Shown here in pieces: positions 8,471 through 16,651 of a stretch of DNA of 64,000 nt. The notes under the pieces were generated by a model. That model saw only the letters and a list, made by a program, of their open reading frames with translations. It did not search any database and had not been told where the DNA came from. How positions within the stretch are numbered: the stretch's first letter is position 1; every line of letters begins with the position of its first letter. The stretch is from Kluyvera sichuanensis (GTDB lineage Bacteria; Pseudomonadota; Gammaproteobacteria; Enterobacterales; Enterobacteriaceae): assembly GCF_014218705.1 (NCBI RefSeq), contig NZ_JABBJF010000003.1, positions 248,001 through 312,000 on the forward strand. The letters run 5' to 3'. The position numbers and the translations under genes are program-made.

Positions 8471-10264
8471 TTATTGTTGTGATGTGTGTTCCGGCGTTTC
8501 CCGGCAATCCAGTACGGGGTCGACTATCTGGCGCGTCGTGCCGTCGGTCAGCCCTAAATCGGTTAAATGCGGCCCGGCGTTGCAGGCAAGACAGGTGCCC
8601 TCAATCGCCTTAAAGACGCGGTACGGCGGCTCCCAGTCGGCTATCTCGGCGCTCAGGTCGCGCAGCTGGCGGAACTCGGCGGCCAGCGTATGCGCCGGTT
8701 TGTCGGAGAGCATGCCGGCAATCGGCATCGCCACGTGGGCCAGAATGCCTCCGTTTTGCGCCAGCGCCATGCCGCCGCCGGAGGCGATCAGCTGATTGGC
8801 CGCCAGCGCCATATCTTCGGCGTTACGCCCCAGTACCACCAGGTTGTGGGAGTCGTGCGAGTAGCTGGTGGCAATTGCGCCGCGCAGCTCACCCCAGCCT
8901 TCCAGCAGGGCAATCTGCGGTTTGGCTTCATGGCGGCCGTGACGGTGCTTCACCCAGATCAGGCTGAAGCCCGCCGGGATCTCGACCTCGCCGTTGCGGA
9001 TCTGTACGTCGATTTCGCCCCATTGGGTAAAGCGCGCGCCGCGGATGTGGCGCAGACGGGCGGTGCCGTGCTGGATATTGCCCACGCGCAGCGCGAAATC
9101 ATCAGCCTCAAGCGGGGAGAGGCGCAGGGTATTACGCGGCGGCGTGACCCCAACGGCTGCGGTCAAGGTGCTTAGCAGCTTGCCGTCGCGGGCAATCTGC
9201 TTCCCGGCGACGTACACCGCACGGGCGTTGAGTTTTTCCAGCGAATCGAACACCACCAGGTCGGCGCGGCGTCCGGCGGCAATCAGCCCAAGGTCATAGC
9301 GCTGCAGGCGAATGGCGGCGTTCAGCGTGGCGAAGCGCAGGGCATCGGTCGCTGACAGACCATGTTCAATCAGCAGGTTCAGCAGGGCGATAATGCCGCC
9401 TTTTTCCAGCAGCATGTCCGGCGGCACATCGTCGGTGCAGACGGTAATTTGTGAAGAGAGATGCGGCAGCGATTTCAGCGCCTTGACGATATCCGGCAGC
9501 AGGTAAGGGTGCGAGCCGCGAATCTCAAGGGTCAGACCGGCGCGCAGCTTCTCAAGCGCGTCGTCGGCGGAGGTCAGTTCGTGATCGGAGGTGACGCCTG
9601 CGGCAAGGTAGGCTTGCAGGTCGGCACCGCTCAGGCCGCGGGCGTGGCCTTCAATCAGCTTGCCGCTGTTGAGCCCCGCCTCCACGATCTCCTGCATCCG
9701 GCAGCTGCCGTGCAGCACGCCGTGCATATCCATCACTTCCGCTACGCCGCGCACTTCCGGCCAGCCCAGCATGGTTTCCATTTCGGCACCGGCAAAATCG
9801 GCCCCGGACATCTCCAGCCCAGGCGTAGACGGCACGCTGGACGGTGCGGCGACCATCACCTGCAGAGGCAGATGACGACTGGCTTCTACGGCATAGCGAA
9901 CGCCCGCCACGCCCAGCACGTTTGCCAGCTCATGCGGATCCCAGAATACGGCGGTGGTGCCCTGTGCCAGTACGATCTCCGCGTAGCGCTCCGGCGGCAG
10001 ATGTGAACTTTCGAGGTGAACGTGGGTGTCCATCAGGCCTGGAGAGAGGTAAACGCCGGGCAGGGAGTGATGTTCCAGCGTGTCGCTGCGGCTGCCGCGC
10101 GGGTGGACGCTGGCAATCATATCGCCAACGATACCGACATCGGCTTCGCGAATTTCACCGGTCGCCATATCGACAACGTTGGCATCGGTGATTAAAAGAT
10201 CAAACGGGGACTCGCTGCGTGCGGCCTGAACGGCGCGGCGGCGGTTTTCAGCATTGCTGGACAT
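8471..10264 (-). CDS. Adenine deaminase family protein (AdeD-like)
   Basis: The 597-residue amidohydrolase has the metal-binding HVH at residues 81-83 (DTHVHLESS), DPHE at 109-112, EGHARG, SDHELTSADD and CTDDVPPD, plus the C-terminal adenine-deaminase-specific SYSHDSHNLVVLG with GGGMAL. Enzymes of this family deaminate adenine to hypoxanthine using two metal ions. The sequence differs clearly from E. coli AdeD (588 residues), especially in the N-terminal 25 residues and the arginine-rich insert MGEIDVQIRNGE region, so it is probably a separate clade and the substrate could be another aminopurine. It is the first gene of an operon with the purine permease and is divergent from a LysR gene. Confidence 0.82.
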   Translation of the reverse strand: MSSNAENRRRAVQAARSESPFDLLITDANVVDMATGEIREADVGIVGDMIASVHPRGSRSDTLEHHSLPGVYLSPGLMDTHVHLESSHLPPERYAEIVLAQGTTAVFWDPHELANVLGVAGVRYAVEASRHLPLQVMVAAPSSVPSTPGLEMSGADFAGAEMETMLGWPEVRGVAEVMDMHGVLHGSCRMQEIVEAGLNSGKLIEGHARGLSGADLQAYLAAGVTSDHELTSADDALEKLRAGLTLEIRGSHPYLLPDIVKALKSLPHLSSQITVCTDDVPPDMLLEKGGIIALLNLLIEHGLSATDALRFATLNAAIRLQRYDLGLIAAGRRADLVVFDSLEKLNARAVYVAGKQIARDGKLLSTLTAAVGVTPPRNTLRLSPLEADDFALRVGNIQHGTARLRHIRGARFTQWGEIDVQIRNGEVEIPAGFSLIWVKHRHGRHEAKPQIALLEGWGELRGAIATSYSHDSHNLVVLGRNAEDMALAANQLIASGGGMALAQNGGILAHVAMPIAGMLSDKPAHTLAAEFRQLRDLSAEIADWEPPYRVFKAIEGTCLACNAGPHLTDLGLTDGTTRQIVDPVLDCRETPEHTSQQ

Positions 10265-10334
10265 AACAACTCCGGCACAGGGATAATGCGTGCTACTTTA
10301 GGGGCAGAGCAAACGGTTGCCCAGATGATTAAAT

Positions 10335-10348
10335 TTATCACCCGATAA
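10335..10348. promoter_or_regulatory. Possible LysR operator in the divergent purine-cluster promoter
   Basis: The palindrome TTATC-ACCC-GATAA lies in the 125-base space between the deaminase start and the divergent LysR gene. It has the T-N(11-12)-A character of LysR-type binding sites. Assignment is by position and symmetry only. Confidence 0.4.
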
Positions 10349-10389
10349 CTTCAGCTTATTGTGCGTGATAGCCACGAGTGAAGCACACC

Positions 10390-11310
10390 ATGACCGACCC
10401 CTGGCAGCGATTGCCTGCGCTCTCGCTTAAACAGTTGCAGTATTTTGTCACGCTGGCGCAACTGCGTCACTTTACCGATACCGCCAACCGGCTGGCGATT
10501 AGCCAACCGGCGCTGAGCAGCGCTCTGCGTCAGATTGAAACGGTGCTGGGCGGTAAGCTGGTCAACCGTACCGCCTCGGCGGTGACGCTGACCGAGCTGG
10601 GCGCGGCCATTTTGCCGCATGCCCAGCGGGTGCTGAGCGTGGCGCAGCTGGCGTTTCACGATATGCAGCAGATTGTGGAAGCGGGCGGTGATGGTACGGT
10701 GCGCATTGGGCTGGTGCCGTCGGTCAGTTCGCTGCTGTTTCCGCTGTTACCCGAGGCGCTAGCGCAGGCATTTCCGCGCCTGCGCGTGGAGTTTCTCGAT
10801 CGCACCAACGATGCCCTGGCGCGCGATCTGCAAAGCGGGCACATTGATTTTGGCGTGGGGGCTATCGACAGTTCTCTGCCCGCAGAATTGCAGGTTTTTC
10901 CGCTGCGTGAAGACCCGCTGGTGGCGATACTCCACGTGGACGACCCGCTGGCCGGGCAGCCGCATTTGCCGTGGAAACAGCTGGCAGGGCGCGATATTGC
11001 CGTGTTCTCAAAAGGAAACATTCAGCGTCTGGTTGGCGCGCTGGTGGAGAGCCAGCGATTGACGCTCAATACCCGTTATCAGGTTGATTATATTGAAACG
11101 CTGTACGGGTTGGTGCGTTCACGCTTAGCGGTGGGGATCCTCCCACAGCTGTACACTACCCATCTGCAGGATACGGCGCTGCGAGTCGCGCAGCTTCAGC
11201 AGCCGGAGTTAACGCGTACCGTCGCGTTAATGCGTGGCCCGCAGACGCTGCCGCCGCTTATCGAAGCCTGCTTCACATTGCTGTTAAAAGCGCTTCGCGA
11301 TACCCCGTAG
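10390..11310 (+). CDS. LysR-family regulator of the purine cluster
   Basis: The protein is about 306 residues from the ATG at 10390 (a GTG at 10378 would add four). The N-terminal helix-turn-helix is LRHFTDTANRLAISQPALSSALRQIE, followed by a co-inducer domain (residues about 95-300). Its position, divergent from the deaminase-permease pair with a shared 125-base intergenic region, makes it the likely regulator of purine uptake and deamination, with a purine as a plausible effector (inference). The TAG stop codon is formed by the first bases of a REP element, so the extreme C-terminus was probably set by REP insertion. Confidence 0.85.
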   Translation: MTDPWQRLPALSLKQLQYFVTLAQLRHFTDTANRLAISQPALSSALRQIETVLGGKLVNRTASAVTLTELGAAILPHAQRVLSVAQLAFHDMQQIVEAGGDGTVRIGLVPSVSSLLFPLLPEALAQAFPRLRVEFLDRTNDALARDLQSGHIDFGVGAIDSSLPAELQVFPLREDPLVAILHVDDPLAGQPHLPWKQLAGRDIAVFSKGNIQRLVGALVESQRLTLNTRYQVDYIETLYGLVRSRLAVGILPQLYTTHLQDTALRVAQLQQPELTRTVALMRGPQTLPPLIEACFTLLLKALRDTP

Positions 11311-11336
11311 CCCGGCCGAGCAAAGCGACGCCGGGA
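11307..11336. repeat. Single REP unit at the end of the LysR gene
   Basis: The unit GTAGCCCGGCCGAGCAAAGC continuing to GACGCCGGG matches the REP halves at 23060 and, inverted, at 47338 and 53470. Its TAG is the stop codon of the upstream gene. Confidence 0.8.
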
Positions 11337-11350
11337 AGACGCCGACCAAT

Positions 11351-11379
11351 AAAGAAAGAAGGAGGCCGAAGCCTCCTTA
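11351..11379 (-). terminator. Intrinsic terminator of the lipoprotein gene
   Basis: Read leftward, AAGGAGGC-TTCG-GCCTCCTT is followed by CTTTCTTTATT. The UUCG tetraloop makes this a very stable hairpin. It lies 6 bases past the stop of the gene at 11385. Confidence 0.8.
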
Positions 11380-11384
11380 GCGAA

Positions 11385-11876
11385 TTACTTCTGGGTAACG
11401 GTCAGCATCCCGTTATCGCGGCCATGGGTTTTATTCCATGACGCGCTTTCAATACCGTCGGCATTCATGCTGACGGAAATAACATATCCTGCACCATGAA
11501 TTTCATAGAAATTAGCGTTAACACGCTTAACCACCGCTTTCTTACCGTTGATGGTCGCGGAGAAGAAGCCGTTTGACAGGGTTGCTTTCAGGACGTTGGA
11601 AGAGAGAGTGGCTTCGCGCATTGGATCCGCGACGTGCGCGGCCTGAGCGTGCTGCTCGACGTCTTTGCTGCGGGTAGCGTTTGCCGCGTTAGCGTACGCC
11701 GCCGTCATTGCCGCATTGTTAATGCTCTGCTGGCGGTTCTGCTCGGATAAATAGCAGGTGTCTTTAGAGACGCCCTGTGCTTCGCAGGATGCCATGCGCT
11801 GTGCCGGGGAGCTGCAACCTGCCAGCGCTGCGGAACCGACCAGAACGGCTAACACCATCATTTTTGCTTTCATCAT
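11385..11876 (-). CDS. Putative outer-membrane lipoprotein of unknown function
   Basis: The 163-residue product begins with a lipoprotein signal peptide: MMKAKMMVLAVLVGSAALAGC, with the lipobox LAGC placing the lipidated cysteine at residue 21. The residue after it is serine, so Lol sorting to the outer membrane is expected. The middle is alanine/asparagine-rich (NNAAMTAAYANAANATRS) and the C-terminal half looks like a small beta-rich domain (SATINGKKAVVKRVNANFYEI). I do not recognise a characterised homologue. It is monocistronic with its own terminator. Confidence 0.75.
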   Translation of the reverse strand: MMKAKMMVLAVLVGSAALAGCSSPAQRMASCEAQGVSKDTCYLSEQNRQQSINNAAMTAAYANAANATRSKDVEQHAQAAHVADPMREATLSSNVLKATLSNGFFSATINGKKAVVKRVNANFYEIHGAGYVISVSMNADGIESASWNKTHGRDNGMLTVTQK

Positions 11877-11979
11877 TAACCTTTTTTCTTATTAACCAAT
11901 ACACAATATTTAACCGGAATGATTATTTAATCACTTCCGTTATTACCAACAAACGTTAAAAGTATAAGTGCAGTCTGAA

Positions 11980-12102
11980 TTATTCGTGGTTACAGTCAAT
12001 GCTTACCGTTGATAGGGTATCGTTAAATACCGTACCAAGAAGCACGCCTGTTGCCACCAGTGCCATAGAGGCAATGGCGTAAGCAAGAATGAGTTTTATC
12101 AT
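11980..12102 (-). CDS. Candidate 40-residue membrane peptide
   Basis: An ATG at 12102 opens 40 codons: MIKLILAYAIASMALVATG begins one hydrophobic segment that continues through VLLGTVF, and the peptide ends with a polar tail, DTLSTVSIDCNHE. This is the layout of small single-pass enterobacterial membrane proteins. The codons are coherent although the surrounding 800 bases are AT-rich and otherwise empty. Only a weak ribosome site (AAAGACC) precedes the start, and I do not recognise the peptide, so it remains a candidate. Confidence 0.4.
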   Translation of the reverse strand: MIKLILAYAIASMALVATGVLLGTVFNDTLSTVSIDCNHE

Positions 12103-12679
12103 CGGTCTTTATTTTTATAGAACGGCTATCGTCATTATTGTTTACGTTGTACCAAAAAAGAAAACCGGCAGCAGTGCCACGGACACTCGATTCTCTTCTT
12201 TCGTAACGCAAAGCAACTATCAACTAAGATGGCTAAGTGAATATTGATTTAGATCATGCATAGAATCGGAAGGGAAGAGGGTACGTCTCAGCAATGAAAG
12301 TTATTGTTATTAGGTATAATAAACAATCAGTTACGGTCTTTTCTTATCTTTGTTGTGAATGGTAATTATTGCTAAGTAGCAAAGATTTTTTTTGCTGACT
12401 CTACTGGAATTTAATGATTTCATTCATTTTTATCCCCATTGACTGTTATTTCGCCATTGTTTTTCTAATAAACATTACTTTCATATGAAAAGACTTTTTT
12501 GATTTACAGATTATTCTTAAAATCCTATTGTTAATTAATGTTTAAAAATTAGTATTGCCAATGTTTTTTATAAATTGTTGCATAGCGTTTACATTAGCCA
12601 AGAAGATACCTAATGGTCATCGGGAAACGCCCCTATATTTATGCCTTTGTGTTATCTTAAAGATATTCATTGAAGGTAC
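12103..12679. other. AT-rich intergenic stretch with no supported gene
   Basis: About 580 bases of strongly AT-rich sequence, unlike the GC-rich neighbours, contain only short chance reading frames. It holds the promoter for the small candidate at its left edge, but no RNA gene or repeat is recognisable. Such composition is typical of H-NS-bound, horizontally acquired DNA (inference). Confidence 0.6.
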
Positions 12680-13195
12680 TTACCGGCGTTTGCTTGTCTT
12701 TTTTATTTCAAAAGAGTCAAACGGAATGATGTCTTCTACACTATAAAATATGCCATGATTGCTTTGGTTGAAATGTTCTACCTGATCTGCCATTTTTAAT
12801 CTCTTATCTATTTTAAATACTCTGCCTCTGATTGTTATAGATATTTCATGTAACGCTTTTACCATGTTGTAAATTTCAATTTCCTTGGGGTTTTTATGAT
12901 ATATAAGCAGTTTTGCACAATTAACTGTTACCATTAATCGCGCTAATTCGTCCAAAGTCAAATACCCTTTATTAAAGATTAAGGATATTAGTTTTGCGCG
13001 CAGACTTCTATTTAATGGTGGGTGAGCAAGAGCTCTCATATCTATTAGTGGTGTGATGGTTTGCAGCATCTTGCGTGATGCCATGTACCTGCTTAAAAAT
13101 TCCCAGTCGGCAGATGCATGTTCAATAGACAGTGCTAGTTGTCTTACAAAGGCATATGTGCCTATAAGAAAATTATCGTCATAATGATATTTCAT
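12680..13195 (-). CDS. Hypothetical AT-rich protein, possible regulator
   Basis: A continuous frame encodes about 171 residues from the ATG at 13195 (MKYHYDDNFLIGTY), preceded by a weak GTGGA ribosome site; an upstream ATG at 13237 with the echoing start MKYHQST would give 185. There is no signal peptide or clear membrane segment. The centre (NRSLRAKLISLIFNKGYLT followed by LDELARLMVTV) could be a helix-turn-helix-like unit and the end is basic (IKKTSKRR), so a regulator is conceivable. I do not recognise a family. Codon use is much more AT-rich than the neighbours, suggesting horizontal acquisition. Confidence 0.6.
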   Translation of the reverse strand: MKYHYDDNFLIGTYAFVRQLALSIEHASADWEFLSRYMASRKMLQTITPLIDMRALAHPPLNRSLRAKLISLIFNKGYLTLDELARLMVTVNCAKLLIYHKNPKEIEIYNMVKALHEISITIRGRVFKIDKRLKMADQVEHFNQSNHGIFYSVEDIIPFDSFEIKKTSKRR

Positions 13196-13474
13196 AAAAC
13201 ATCCACTAAATCCGTCCGTTGATTGGTGGTACTTCATTCTAGGATATCGTCATTTTTTCGATCAGATAAGTCAACAGGTTTCCATAACTATTCACCTAAT
13301 CATTCAGATACTCGCCTACGGCCTTCACTATATATTCACATAATCACGGGAAATAGAGTGTGTCTGTGAGACTGTCATTATTAGCGTTTTCATCCTGCTT
13401 CTGGATGGATAACGCTGGCTTGCGTAGTTCTTTGACTTCCCGTAACCTGCCTGCTGAGAACGTTTTATCACTCA

Positions 13475-13556
13475 ATGACTCGGGGTGCCCTTCTTTACGA
13501 AGGCTGAGAAAGACCCGTACCACCTGATCTGGATAATGCCAGCGTAGGGAAGTCAG
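13475..13556 (+). promoter_or_regulatory. TPP riboswitch (thi box) of thiMD
   Basis: The conserved thi-box core is present: GACTCGGGGTGCCC near 13477, GGCTGAGAAAGACCCG near 13502, then ACCTGATCTGGATAATGCCA and GCGTAGGGAAG. It binds thiamine pyrophosphate and, as in E. coli thiM, sequesters the downstream ribosome site (GGCAGGAG at 13588) to block translation of thiM. The spacing to the thiM ATG and the flanking GGTCATTGCTTCTTC expression platform match E. coli closely. Confidence 0.96.
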
Positions 13557-13601
13557 AGACCATATGGTCATTGCTTCTTCGCGTTTTGGCAGGAGCAAAC
13601 C

Positions 13602-14387
13602 ATGCAAGCCGACCTGCTAAGTCCCGCGCAATTCGCGCATACCGCACACCTTCTGCAGCAACATTCTCCCCTTGTTCACTGTATGACTAACGATGTCGTG
13701 CAGACCTTTACCGCCAATGTGCTGCTTGCGCTCGGCGCATCGCCAGCAATGGTCATTGATGCCGGAGAAGCCGGGCAGTTCTCGGCTATCGCCAGTGCAT
13801 TATTGATTAACGTCGGCACCTTAACTCAGCCGCGCGCGCAGGCGATGCGGGCGGCGGTTGAAAGCGCGAACCGGGCGGGAACGCCGTGGGCGCTCGATCC
13901 GGTGGCGGTGGGCGCGTTGACGCTGCGCAGTGACTTCTGCCGCGAACTGGTGCAGATGGCCCCGGCGGCGATTCGTGGCAATGCCTCAGAAATAATGGCG
14001 CTGGCGGGTGAGAGCCAGGGCGGGCGCGGCGTGGATACCACCGATACCGCTGCGGCGGCGCTGCCGGCGGCGCAGAAACTGGCGCGCGCAAGCGGGGCGA
14101 TTGTTGCAGTGACCGGCGAAGTTGATTACATCACCGACGGTGAACGAACGCTGGCGGTGAACGGCGGCTCTCCATTGATGACCCGCGTGGTTGGCACCGG
14201 CTGCGCGCTCTCGGCCGTCGTGGCGGCGAGCTGTGCTTTGCCGGGCGACCGGTTGCTGAACGTCGCGGGAGCCTGCGCGGTGATGAAGCGGGCGGGGCAG
14301 ATTGCTGCGCAGGGGCGAGGGCCGGGCAGCTTTGTTCCTGCGTTTCTCGATGCCTTGTACGTGATGCACGGGGAGGTAGCGGCATGA
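13602..14387 (+). CDS. thiM: Hydroxyethylthiazole kinase
   Basis: The 261-residue enzyme phosphorylates the thiamine moiety 4-methyl-5-(2-hydroxyethyl)thiazole, a salvage step in the cytosol. Family marks are [14 protein letters not shown] near residue 26, the ALDPVAVGA loop, [20 protein letters not shown] and the anion-hole GTGCALSAV with its catalytic cysteine. The start is fixed by the AGGAG ribosome site controlled by the upstream TPP riboswitch. It overlaps thiD by 4 bases (ATGA). Confidence 0.97.
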   Translation: MQADLLSPAQFAHTAHLLQQHSPLVHCMTNDVVQTFTANVLLALGASPAMVIDAGEAGQFSAIASALLINVGTLTQPRAQAMRAAVESANRAGTPWALDPVAVGALTLRSDFCRELVQMAPAAIRGNASEIMALAGESQGGRGVDTTDTAAAALPAAQKLARASGAIVAVTGEVDYITDGERTLAVNGGSPLMTRVVGTGCALSAVVAASCALPGDRLLNVAGACAVMKRAGQIAAQGRGPGSFVPAFLDALYVMHGEVAA

Positions 14388-15184
14388 AGCGTATCAATGC
14401 ACTGACCATTGCCGGTACCGATCCTAGCGGCGGTGCGGGCATTCAGGCCGACCTGAAAACCTTCTCGGCGCTTGGTGCTTACGGCTGTTCTGTTATCACC
14501 GCGCTGGTGGCGCAGAACACCCGTGGAGTGCAGTCGGTCTACCGGATTGAACCCGACTTTGTTGCTGCGCAGTTAGATTCCGTGTTCAGCGACGTGCGCA
14601 TCGATACCACCAAAATCGGCATGCTGGCGGAGACGGATATCGTCGAGGCGGTGGCCGAGCGACTGCAACGCTATCATATTCAAAACGTGGTGCTGGATAC
14701 GGTGATGTTGGCCAAAAGCGGTGACCCGCTGCTTTCCCCATCTGCCGTTGAAACGCTGCGCCAGCGCCTGCTGCCGCAGGTGTCGCTGATCACGCCAAAT
14801 CTGCCGGAGGCCGCGGCGCTGCTCGATACGCCGCATGCTCGTAACGAGCATGAGATGCTGGAACAAGGCAGGGCGCTGCGGGCGCTCGGCTGCGAAGCGG
14901 TGCTGATGAAGGGCGGCCATCTTGATGATGCGGAAAGCCCCGACTGGCTGTTTACCGCCGAAGGCGAAATGCGCTTCACCGCGCCGCGCGTGATGACCAA
15001 AAACACGCACGGCACCGGCTGTACGCTGTCGGCCGCGCTGGCGGCATTGCGACCGCGCCATGCCAGCTGGCAGGAGACGGTGCCGGTCGCCAAAGCCTGG
15101 CTGTCGCAGGCGCTGGCGCAGGCCGACACCTTACAGGTAGGCGAAGGTATTGGGCCGGTGCACCATTTCCACGAGTGGTGGTAG
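14384..15184 (+). CDS. thiD: Hydroxymethylpyrimidine/phosphomethylpyrimidine kinase
   Basis: This 266-residue ribokinase-fold kinase performs two successive phosphorylations of HMP to HMP-PP, serving both de novo thiamine synthesis and salvage. Seen are [21 protein letters not shown] at the N-terminus, [18 protein letters not shown] and the C-terminal anion-hole motif [15 protein letters not shown] with the catalytic cysteine. It is translationally coupled to thiM through an ATGA overlap and shares its riboswitch. Confidence 0.97.
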   Translation: MKRINALTIAGTDPSGGAGIQADLKTFSALGAYGCSVITALVAQNTRGVQSVYRIEPDFVAAQLDSVFSDVRIDTTKIGMLAETDIVEAVAERLQRYHIQNVVLDTVMLAKSGDPLLSPSAVETLRQRLLPQVSLITPNLPEAAALLDTPHARNEHEMLEQGRALRALGCEAVLMKGGHLDDAESPDWLFTAEGEMRFTAPRVMTKNTHGTGCTLSAALAALRPRHASWQETVPVAKAWLSQALAQADTLQVGEGIGPVHHFHEWW

Positions 15185-15261
15185 CTGTCCGGCTGACGTG
15201 CCAGTTGGTTGTGCTTAAAATCTGCCAAAAGTTGGACATTCCACGCTCCCGGTACCAGGCT

Positions 15262-15311
15262 TATCCTGCTCAAAAGTGTTGAGCAGGATATCCAGCCGAC
15301 ATGATGTCGGC
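15262..15311 (+). promoter_or_regulatory. Two tandem hairpins in the fbaB leader
   Basis: A perfect 12-base inverted repeat, TATCCTGCTCAA / TTGAGCAGGATA with a 5-base loop, is followed four bases later by GCCGAC-ATGAT-GTCGGC. Neither has a T-run, so they are not ordinary intrinsic terminators. They lie between thiD and fbaB and may be an mRNA processing or regulatory structure, or a DNA operator. A micro-ORF starts in the second loop (see findings). Confidence 0.55.
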
Positions 15312-15329
15312 GCTTACGGGAGCATAGCT

Positions 15330-16382
15330 ATGACTGATATTGCGCAGTTGCTTGGCAAAGACGCCGACAGCCTTTTACAGCATCGTTGTATGACCATTCC
15401 AGCCGACCAACTCTATCTGCCCGGCCACGACTACGTTGACCGGGTGATGGTGGATAACAACCGTCCGCCTGCCGTACTGCGAAATATGCAGACCCTCTAC
15501 AATACCGGGCGTCTGGCGGGTACGGGCTATCTGTCGATTCTGCCGGTAGACCAGGGCGTTGAGCACTCGGCCGGGGCCTCGTTTGCCGCCAACCCGCTCT
15601 ATTTTGACCCGAAAAACATTGTTGAACTGGCGATTGAAGCGGGCTGTAACTGCGTGGCTTCCACCTACGGCGTGCTGGCCTCGGTCTCTCGCCGCTACGC
15701 GCACCGCATTCCGTTCCTCGTCAAACTAAACCACAACGAAACCCTGAGCTACCCGAACACCTTCGACCAGACGCTGTACGCCAGCGTCGAACAGGCGTTC
15801 AATATGGGCGCGGTAGCGGTGGGGGCAACCATCTATTTTGGTTCGGAAGAGTCTCGCCGCCAGATTGAGGAGATCTCTGCTGCTTTTGAGCGTGCGCATG
15901 AGTTGGGGCTGGTCACCGTGCTGTGGGCCTATCTGCGCAACCCGGCGTTTAAAAAAGATGGCGTGGATTATCATGTATCTGCCGACCTTACCGGGCAGGC
16001 CAACCATCTGGCCGCCACCATCGGCGCCGATATCGTGAAGCAGAAAATGGCTGAGAATAACGGCGGCTATAAAGCGGTGAACTTCGGCTATACCGACGAA
16101 CGCGTCTACAGCAAACTGACCAGCGAGAATCCTATCGACCTGGTGCGCTACCAGTTGGCGAACTGCTATATGGGCCGTGCCGGGCTGATTAACTCCGGCG
16201 GCGCAGCGGGGGGTGAAACCGACCTTGCGGACGCGGTCCGTACGGCGGTCATCAACAAACGTGCGGGCGGTATGGGGCTGATTCTTGGCCGTAAAGCCTT
16301 CAAAAAATCGATGGCCGATGGCGTGCAGCTTATCAACGCCGTTCAGGACGTCTACCTCGACGGTAAAATCACCTTCGCCTGA
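15330..16382 (+). CDS. fbaB: Class I fructose-bisphosphate aldolase
   Basis: The 350-residue DhnA-type aldolase equals E. coli FbaB in length. It cleaves fructose-1,6-bisphosphate to two triose phosphates through a Schiff base, without metal. Family motifs include [36 protein letters not shown] and the ADIVKQKM segment that probably carries the active-site lysine, ending with [12 protein letters not shown]. The ATG at 15330 has a GGGAG site 8 bases upstream; longer in-frame readings start inside the leader hairpins and are rejected. In E. coli it is induced on gluconeogenic substrates. Confidence 0.96.
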   Translation: MTDIAQLLGKDADSLLQHRCMTIPADQLYLPGHDYVDRVMVDNNRPPAVLRNMQTLYNTGRLAGTGYLSILPVDQGVEHSAGASFAANPLYFDPKNIVELAIEAGCNCVASTYGVLASVSRRYAHRIPFLVKLNHNETLSYPNTFDQTLYASVEQAFNMGAVAVGATIYFGSEESRRQIEEISAAFERAHELGLVTVLWAYLRNPAFKKDGVDYHVSADLTGQANHLAATIGADIVKQKMAENNGGYKAVNFGYTDERVYSKLTSENPIDLVRYQLANCYMGRAGLINSGGAAGGETDLADAVRTAVINKRAGGMGLILGRKAFKKSMADGVQLINAVQDVYLDGKITFA

Positions 16383-16391
16383 TTTTTGCCC

Positions 16392-16415
16392 ATCCTCTCC
16401 CGCCTGGGAGAGGAT
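16392..16415 (+). terminator. Hairpin after fbaB, possible terminator
   Basis: The stem ATCCTCTCCC / GGGAGAGGAT with a GCCT loop lies 10 bases after the fbaB stop. The following T content is low, so termination would be inefficient; it may mainly protect the 3' end. Confidence 0.5.
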
Positions 16416-16651
16416 AATGATCGTTCTCACACTTCCCCATCCTTTTGTGAAAAACATCACGCACCCTCGTGCGCATGCCCAAAAAACAGCCCGGCGTTAG
16501 CGGAATTTGTCCGTGGAAGTGGTGCTATTTTGTGCTTAGATTAGTGATGAAACGCCTTTTCAATTCCACAAAACCGTTTTACCGGAACCGTGTTTTACAC
16601 AGACCCGTGGTGAATTAATCGCCATGTAGCATGTTGTATAAAGGACACTTA

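Noticed and set aside
12023-12223. 66-codon minus-strand frame
   Set aside because: It overlaps the better 40-codon candidate in another frame, has erratic composition and no ribosome site.
13344-13607. 87-codon minus-strand frame upstream of thiM
   Set aside because: It lies across the TPP riboswitch and the thiM ribosome site; the sequence is constrained by RNA structure and the peptide has no recognised features.
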